Shown: one piece after another, positions 59,170 through 64,000 of the stretch | Layout of the letters: every line of letters begins with the position of its first letter | Numbering within the stretch: the stretch's first letter is position 1 | DNA from: Cunninghamia lanceolata | Taxonomy: Eukaryota; Streptophyta; Pinopsida; Cupressales; Cupressaceae | Direction: 5' to 3' | NCBI GenBank assembly: GCA_027924645.1 | Contig: BSBN01001017.1 | Location: forward strand, 4,490,501 to 4,554,500 | DNA length: 64,000 nt | The notes under the pieces: model-generated | What the model was told of the DNA's origin: nothing | The model's database searches: none | What the model saw: the letters and a program-made list of their open reading frames with translations, nothing else | Made by a program: the position numbers and the translations under genes

Positions 59170-60722
59170 TTATGAGTTCTTGGGAGGCATGCGTCTCATC
59201 AAGGCAAGTGGAAGCTTGTGCATTAGGGCTAGATGGAGGATGGATAGGAGAAATTCAGATATCTTGCTCATGGATGGGTATGGGATTGTGGATAGGATCA
59301 AGGTGCTCCTAGATAGCTTCTTCATGGATGTCATCTTGATCATAGAAAAGATAGATGTTATGAATGGGGTGAAGGGAAAGGATTTGATCTCGATTAGGAC
59401 TAGGGCTAGACATTTCCACATGCTTAGGATAATATTCTTGATATACCTCTTGTGGTTTCATGGAAGTGAAAGTGGGAGGCTCTTGGATGAGTTTGATGGG
59501 TTCTTGATATTCATGCATAAGAGAGTATAATGGACTTTGACTTGGGCTCATGAGAGAAGTCTTTTCAATTGGCTAAATGGCTTGTAGGTCACATGATGGG
59601 CTTAGAGGAATAAGCATGGTATTGAAGACTCGTTTCTAGGTGCTAAGATAGGTGTTTGACATGAGGATAAGTTATTCCTAGCTAGTAGCCAATGGATCTC
59701 ATCCTTCATTAGGGTATGTGTGAATGGACAATATAGTGGATGGATAATGATAGTGGATGGTGTTATAGGCTTAGAAGTAGGATTTGGATTGTATGGAGGG
59801 ATAGTGTGGTTGGATGGAAGAATAATGTAGTTGGAAGGTGTAGGCTTTGGGCTAGAATTGGGATCACATGAAGGTGTTAGGAGAGGACTAGTAAGCTCAT
59901 GGATTGGCATTGGAATGGATGGTGATGGAGGATGCTCATAGGATGCTTGCTCTAGGTTGGTATCTCGTCATCAAAGGTTATTAAGTCTTGCTCTAAAGAT
60001 TGACTTAAGGACACCTAACTTATTTACAAGGGGCCACTTGGACTAGGATTAGATGACACATAGGATTCTTCCTCATCAGAGGATATTAGATCTTGCTCCA
60101 AAAGTGGACTTAAGGACATTTGATTTATGTACAAAAGGTTATTTGGGCTTGCATGTACCTCTTGTGAAAATACCTTTTGGCCTTGTGAATGGGTTAGGTA
60201 ATGAGGTGACACATAAGATTGTGGTTGAATGTGTTGGAATTTGTGATGGTGTTGTGGTGGAGGGATTGTATAGGATAATGATTGTTGAGATATAGATTTA
60301 TATGGATAATGATTGGGATTAGAAGAAATAGGATAAGTTGGTGTGGGGGTAACATGATAGGTGGATGGATAGGTTTGATGTGATGATACAGGTGCCACAT
60401 AGGATTGATGTAGAAGTTGTTGATGATGTGCTTGTTGGATTTGATAAGTGGCCAAGAGGTGTTGTGCGTGTGCTAAGAGGTGTTGTACTTGAGGGGATTG
60501 GCTTGTTTGGAGTTTTTGAATCATGTCATGGATGTCTTGAATCATTTGCGGGTCTACATGTTTTGGAGCTTTGTGAAGCAAATGAATGAGCCTTTGTGCT
60601 AGGTCTTCTAATGTTGACATGGTCTCACTTTTAACAAATGCTCGATTAGGAGTATGATGATGATGTAGAATGATAGAGAAGGTGATTGCTTGAATGACTA
60701 GGATGATTGGATGATGTGGCAA
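59170..60722 (-). pseudogene. His/Gln/Pro/Ser-rich protein of element 5, broken
   Basis: The best start is the Met of MSTLEDLAQRLIHLLHKAPK (60620), within an open frame beginning at 60722. The first ~60 residues are helical (DPQMIQDIHDMIQKLQTSQS). A His/Gln-rich stretch (QIQQAHHQQLLHQSYV) and a Pro/Tyr/Ser-rich tail with SSDEEE follow, open to 60024. Further open pieces of similar composition at 59910-59602 and 59551-59309 lie in other frames, so at least two shifts occurred. A 105-bp (35-codon) tandem duplication lies at about 59966-60150. No Gag core, zinc knuckle or enzyme motif is visible. The family is not recognised; it occupies the place of gag. Confidence 0.6.
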
Positions 60723-62211
60723 ATGTTTATTGGAAGTTTGATTTGGGCAATATCAACACAAAATTTCACATGTAAATGGATGAACACACACACCAAACAC
60801 AATGATCAATTTTTCTTTCAAGATTAGATGTTATGATTAAGCACACACTTGAAGACACAACAACAAGCCCTAATGATTAATCAGGTAGGATATGGCCGAT
60901 AAGTCTTAAGCTAGGATGCACAAGGGTTAACTAGGGGTTTTCCCAATATACATGAGATACGAGGGGCCCAAATCTGTGAACACTAGCCCATTGAAGGGAT
61001 GTGGGATAAGCGTAAGCGAATACCACTTCACCTTGTGTCCGAAATCACCCGGGGCCACAAGGCTATCCCAATGACTACGTAGCTAGATTGAGGTACAACT
61101 TTCACTCTCCCCCCTTTGATATACCCCACCAGAACACATGGTTGAGGTCATCCCTAGGGATGATGAAATCCCCTAGTAGGCCTCCTAGATAGGATTTGAC
61201 AAATCACAGCTGTTCATTAACCCTTAGAAATGAAATGTGTGATAAGAAGATAGTGTAGGCACTTGTTCATTGTAAGATCCCAAAGCCAAATGTGTAGGAA
61301 GATAGTTGTTCGTTTTAGCCCGATTCCAATGATGCGATCAAACAAGGTTGATTTTAAGACTCAAATCCAAATGTGTGATCAAACAAGTTATTTTTAAGCC
61401 CCAAATCGAAGTGTGTTGACAAGCAATGATTTAAAGATGAAAGATGGAATGTGTGCACCTAATTATTTTCGCTTTCCAAGTTGCTGTTATGACTGATCCA
61501 AACGTTGTTCTAGCTCCTTTGATTCACCTACAAAATTATAAAATGATATTATAATGCACCCATAAAAAAAGCTTATTAGACAAGGAAAATTGTAATTTTA
61601 GATACATAGCCGAATTAGATTTGATTGTTTCAAGATATTGTTGATCTAAAAACTAAAAAATCAAAGAAGAAACCCCTATTAATTTTCTAAGAGCTTTTCA
61701 GAAATGTAAGGAGGTCAAAAAAATTCCCTGTTTTATGCCTAGAAATGCATATTTATGGAAAATCTACAGCGGACAAAGATCTAACTTTTTCGCACCATAT
61801 ATGACCTCCAAATTAAATCTATAAAACATAGACCCCCATTATAATTTTAAGATCTTTCCAGAAATGTAAATATTTCTAAAAATTCATTGATTTGTGCCTA
61901 GAAATGTGATTTTATGAGAAAACATAAAATCATGATAAATCCTACAAAAATGGTGATAAACCTGTAAATGTTTTTCTGCAGCATCCTGAGATGATGCACA
62001 AGCTTTTGTGAAAATATTGTAGAAAAATTTGTAGCCATTTGAAAGATATGATAAAATCTTTAAAACATAGGGTTTTGTTAAAAAATGGCAGATCTGCAAC
62101 AAAAAGATTAATAAAACCTGCAAAAAACAAGCTATTATATCTAAAAAAAGGCAAGGGTTAGAAAAAATGCAAATTTTTACAACAAAAACCTGCAAAAATC
62201 AAGAGACGTGA
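60723..62211 (-). other. long non-coding leader of element 5
   Basis: About 1.5 kb between the PBS and the ORF in the minus sense, A+T-rich on its right side. The minus-strand frame at 61884-62195 is low-complexity and has no domain. Unusually long for a leader, so an unrecognised segment may be included. Confidence 0.5.
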
Positions 62212-62230
62212 GTCCCATCAGGTGTACCAG
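62212..62230 (-). other. PBS of element 5
   Basis: Minus-strand TGGTACACCTGATGGGACT starts a few bases after the right LTR's TCTACA end. Same general form as the PBS regions of elements at 3864 and 22206. Primer tRNA not determined. Confidence 0.65.
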
Positions 62231-62232
62231 AA

Positions 62233-63060
62233 TGTAGACGAGAAAATTTTGGACAAAGTGCAAGATAAAACAATAACATGGAAATTACCTTTTTTTACCC
62301 AAATCCTTCGAATACCTCAGATTGATGCATGATAGATTACTCGATTCGATTAGATGTTGGTTGCTCACAGTCATAGCATAACGTTGGATTAGATGAAGAT
62401 TTGATGGAAGATAATAGGTGAAAATAGATAAAGGATTGGAAGAAGATTAGAAGTAGATTTCCGCAGAGTAAGGATATTAAACTCAATGCATCCCAAATGG
62501 CTTATGAGAGGCCATATTTATAGACAAGGGACTAATTTTTGATGTGGAGGGAAGAAGATGTGATAAGATTTGATTTTTTGATAAAAGAAGAAATAAATCA
62601 AGATAAGATAGGAAAAAGATAAAAGACTTGCTTTTAGTTTTAAATCCTTAAAAAGGAAATAAATCTTTGAAAAAGATGGGAGGATAATTGATAAATTATC
62701 TAATTAAATAAATTAATTAGATACACATGAGTTTTAATTTTGGAAATAAAACAAGATCTTTTTAAGATTTTAAATTAATTAAATAAATCTTTAATTAATT
62801 TAATTAATTTTGGATGGTGGTGAGAGATGATGTGGAAAGATAATTAAATAAATAAAAAATTATTTAATTATAGAAAAATAGAAAATTGACTAATTAAATA
62901 ATTAAAAATAATTATTTAATTAGAGAGGATAAATGGTCATGAATAATTAAATAAATAAAATTTATTTAATTATAGAAGATAGGATTATGGGATTGAAAGG
63001 GGATAAAATTAAATGAATGATATGGGTACCTAGAGCAAAACATGCTATAAGATGCCCATA
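62233..63060 (-). repeat. right (5') LTR of element 5, truncated
   Basis: It matches the left LTR from TGTAGACGAGAAAATTTTGG to GATGCCCATAT, then runs into (TA)n. The last ~55 bp that should contain GTGTCTACA are missing. It has an extra block of AATTAAAT palindromes (about 62800-62900) relative to the left copy. Confidence 0.85.
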
Positions 63061-64000
63061 TATATATATATACTCTCTCCCCCTTACCATATTATCCATT
63101 TGGCAAAAAGAAAAAGAATGGTTTATTGTTTTACAAAGTAAAATACACTATCATCTTCAAAATAGTTCTATGGTTGTGTGAATGCCTTGTTTAAAAGAAA
63201 AATGGTCATAATTTATTTAACATTTATAGTTTAGTTAAAAAGTATATATTCTTCTTTTAATAGCTTGGAAAATGCATTATTTGGGTTTTAAAAAATAATT
63301 GTTAGTTAAATATACATATCCCTGAATGTTAATATTCTGGTTTATTTTAATTATTTATTTCTTTGCTTTAAGACATAGAAGAATTTAGCATTTTTTAAAT
63401 ATATATATACAGTGTTATTGTAAAAAAAAAAGTAAAGTAGGTTATAGAGTTAAATAAAAAAATAAATTTAAAAAAAACAAATTAAAAAAAAATTGCTTTG
63501 GGGCGGGTAGGGCCGAAGCCCTAGCTTGTGCCCCGGCTTGTTGAGCACTTTGGGGGGGAGGCCCTGTCTTCCATAGAGCCTGTGGCTTGTGGTCTGCGGG
63601 CCTTGCGCCACTGCCCTCAAACAGTCTTTCAGCTCTCATTTAAATGTCCTTTATTTGTATCCCCTACATTGTATTTTATAATATGGCTAGTATTTATCGT
63701 ATCAATTTTACCTTGGTTTTTACACAGACTATGTGTATACACAGTTCTATGTGTATTAGGAATATTTATTTGTCTAATATATATATATATAAACCTTTTT
63801 ACTTTTGTATTAGGGTTATGTTTACATAGGAAACTCCCTATTTTATATTATTATCCTTTGAAAACATTTTATAGGGAAAGGAAAGCTTGAGAGATTTAAA
63901 CCTAGAATAGTATCGGAAAAACAATATGTTAGTAAACTTGAAAATACAAATTTAAACTTTTAGAGGAGATTAAAAACCAACTAGCTTTATTAGAAATTGT
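63061..64000. other. A+T-rich tail with a GC-rich island
   Basis: No gene supported. Homopolymer-rich A+T sequence with (TA)n tracts (63058-63072 and near 63776-63792) surrounds a GC-rich stretch at about 63496-63620. The frames 63528-63890 and 63442-63639 simply traverse that island and show no domain. Confidence 0.55.
63496..63620. other. GC-rich island of unknown origin
   Basis: GGGGCGGGTAGGGCCGAAGC and following bases form a ~125-bp block far richer in G+C than the neighbouring several hundred bases. It contains a small GGGC-CGAA-GCCC hairpin and is preceded by A-runs. No coding or RNA-gene signature recognised. Confidence 0.5.

Larger units (their letters stand above)
58131..63060 (-). 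mobile_element. non-autonomous gypsy-type LTR element (element 5)
   Basis: Direct repeats 58131-58915 and 62233-63060 flank a 3.3-kb interior. The left copy runs TGTAGATGAG...GTGTCTACA, inverted TGTAGA/TCTACA ends. In the minus sense the polypurine tract AAAGCGGGGCAAAA abuts the left LTR, and a PBS-like TGGTACACCTGATGGGACT abuts the right one, which fixes the orientation. The interior encodes only a low-complexity protein and no Pol. The right LTR is cut off in a (TA)n run, so the TSD cannot be checked. Confidence 0.85.

Noticed and set aside
60053..60589. Plus-strand frames at 60053 and 60365
   Set aside because: Antisense shadows of the His/Gln/Pro-rich ORF of element 5.
63442..63890. ORFs across the GC-rich island
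   Set aside because: Composition-driven; no domain and no support for a start.
1..64000. tRNA or rRNA genes
   Set aside because: No cloverleaf-type or rRNA-like stretch was recognised on reading; a tRNAscan run would settle it.

Overview
This 64-kb window looks like intergenic, transposon-packed nuclear DNA of a land plant with a large genome. A gymnosperm is plausible, but that is inference. The supporting signs are copia- and gypsy-type LTR retrotransposons, a plant L1-type LINE with a plant RNase H, degenerate (TTTAGGG)-type tracts, several solo LTRs and very high A+T. I found no intact host gene, no rRNA or tRNA gene and no CRISPR array. Nearly every long reading frame belongs to a decayed mobile element.

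Layout from left to right. (1) 1-1476: flank, perhaps holding an older minus-strand LTR. (2) 1477-8957: a plus-strand LTR element that encodes a broken Gag and no Pol; its leader carries a 123-bp tandem repeat of the primer-binding-site (PBS) region. (3) 9953-13045: a 3.1-kb solo LTR with target-site duplication (TSD) CCTAT. (4) 13046-17630: non-coding, with a 28-bp minisatellite and telomere-like motifs. (5) 17631-28549: a minus-strand Gag-only gypsy-type element arranged LTR-internal-LTR-internal-LTR inside one TSD (GGTGG); its PBS region is repeated every 67 bp. (6) 30285-51072: a Sirevirus-like copia element (TSD CTAGG) grown to 20.8 kb by three nested insertions: a 1.05-kb solo LTR (TSD GGAAT) in the 5' LTR, a 5'-truncated LINE in gag, and a 6.1-kb TG...CA unit (TSD CATTG) in the 3' LTR. 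That unit carries a ~1,200-codon broken gene of unknown function. (7) 51940-52771: an unrecognised pseudogene. (8) 52772-55490: a minus-strand copia pol relic. (9) 55491-58130: non-coding DNA with strong palindromes. (10) 58131-63060: a minus-strand non-autonomous LTR element encoding a His/Gln/Pro-rich protein. (11) 63061-64000: A+T-rich tail with one GC-rich island.

Two patterns recur across unrelated elements and are the most interesting signals here. First, six LTR families, and perhaps two more regions, each carry a family-specific array of short degenerate motifs, often palindromic, between the LTR start and a TATA box. Second, two unrelated Gag-only elements have tandemly multiplied the leader segment that contains the primer-binding site. 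In addition, premature stops are strongly biased to TAG. In the tandem gypsy-type element, all four in-frame nonsense codons checked are CAG in the sister copy, which fits decay by CHG-methylation-driven C-to-T change.
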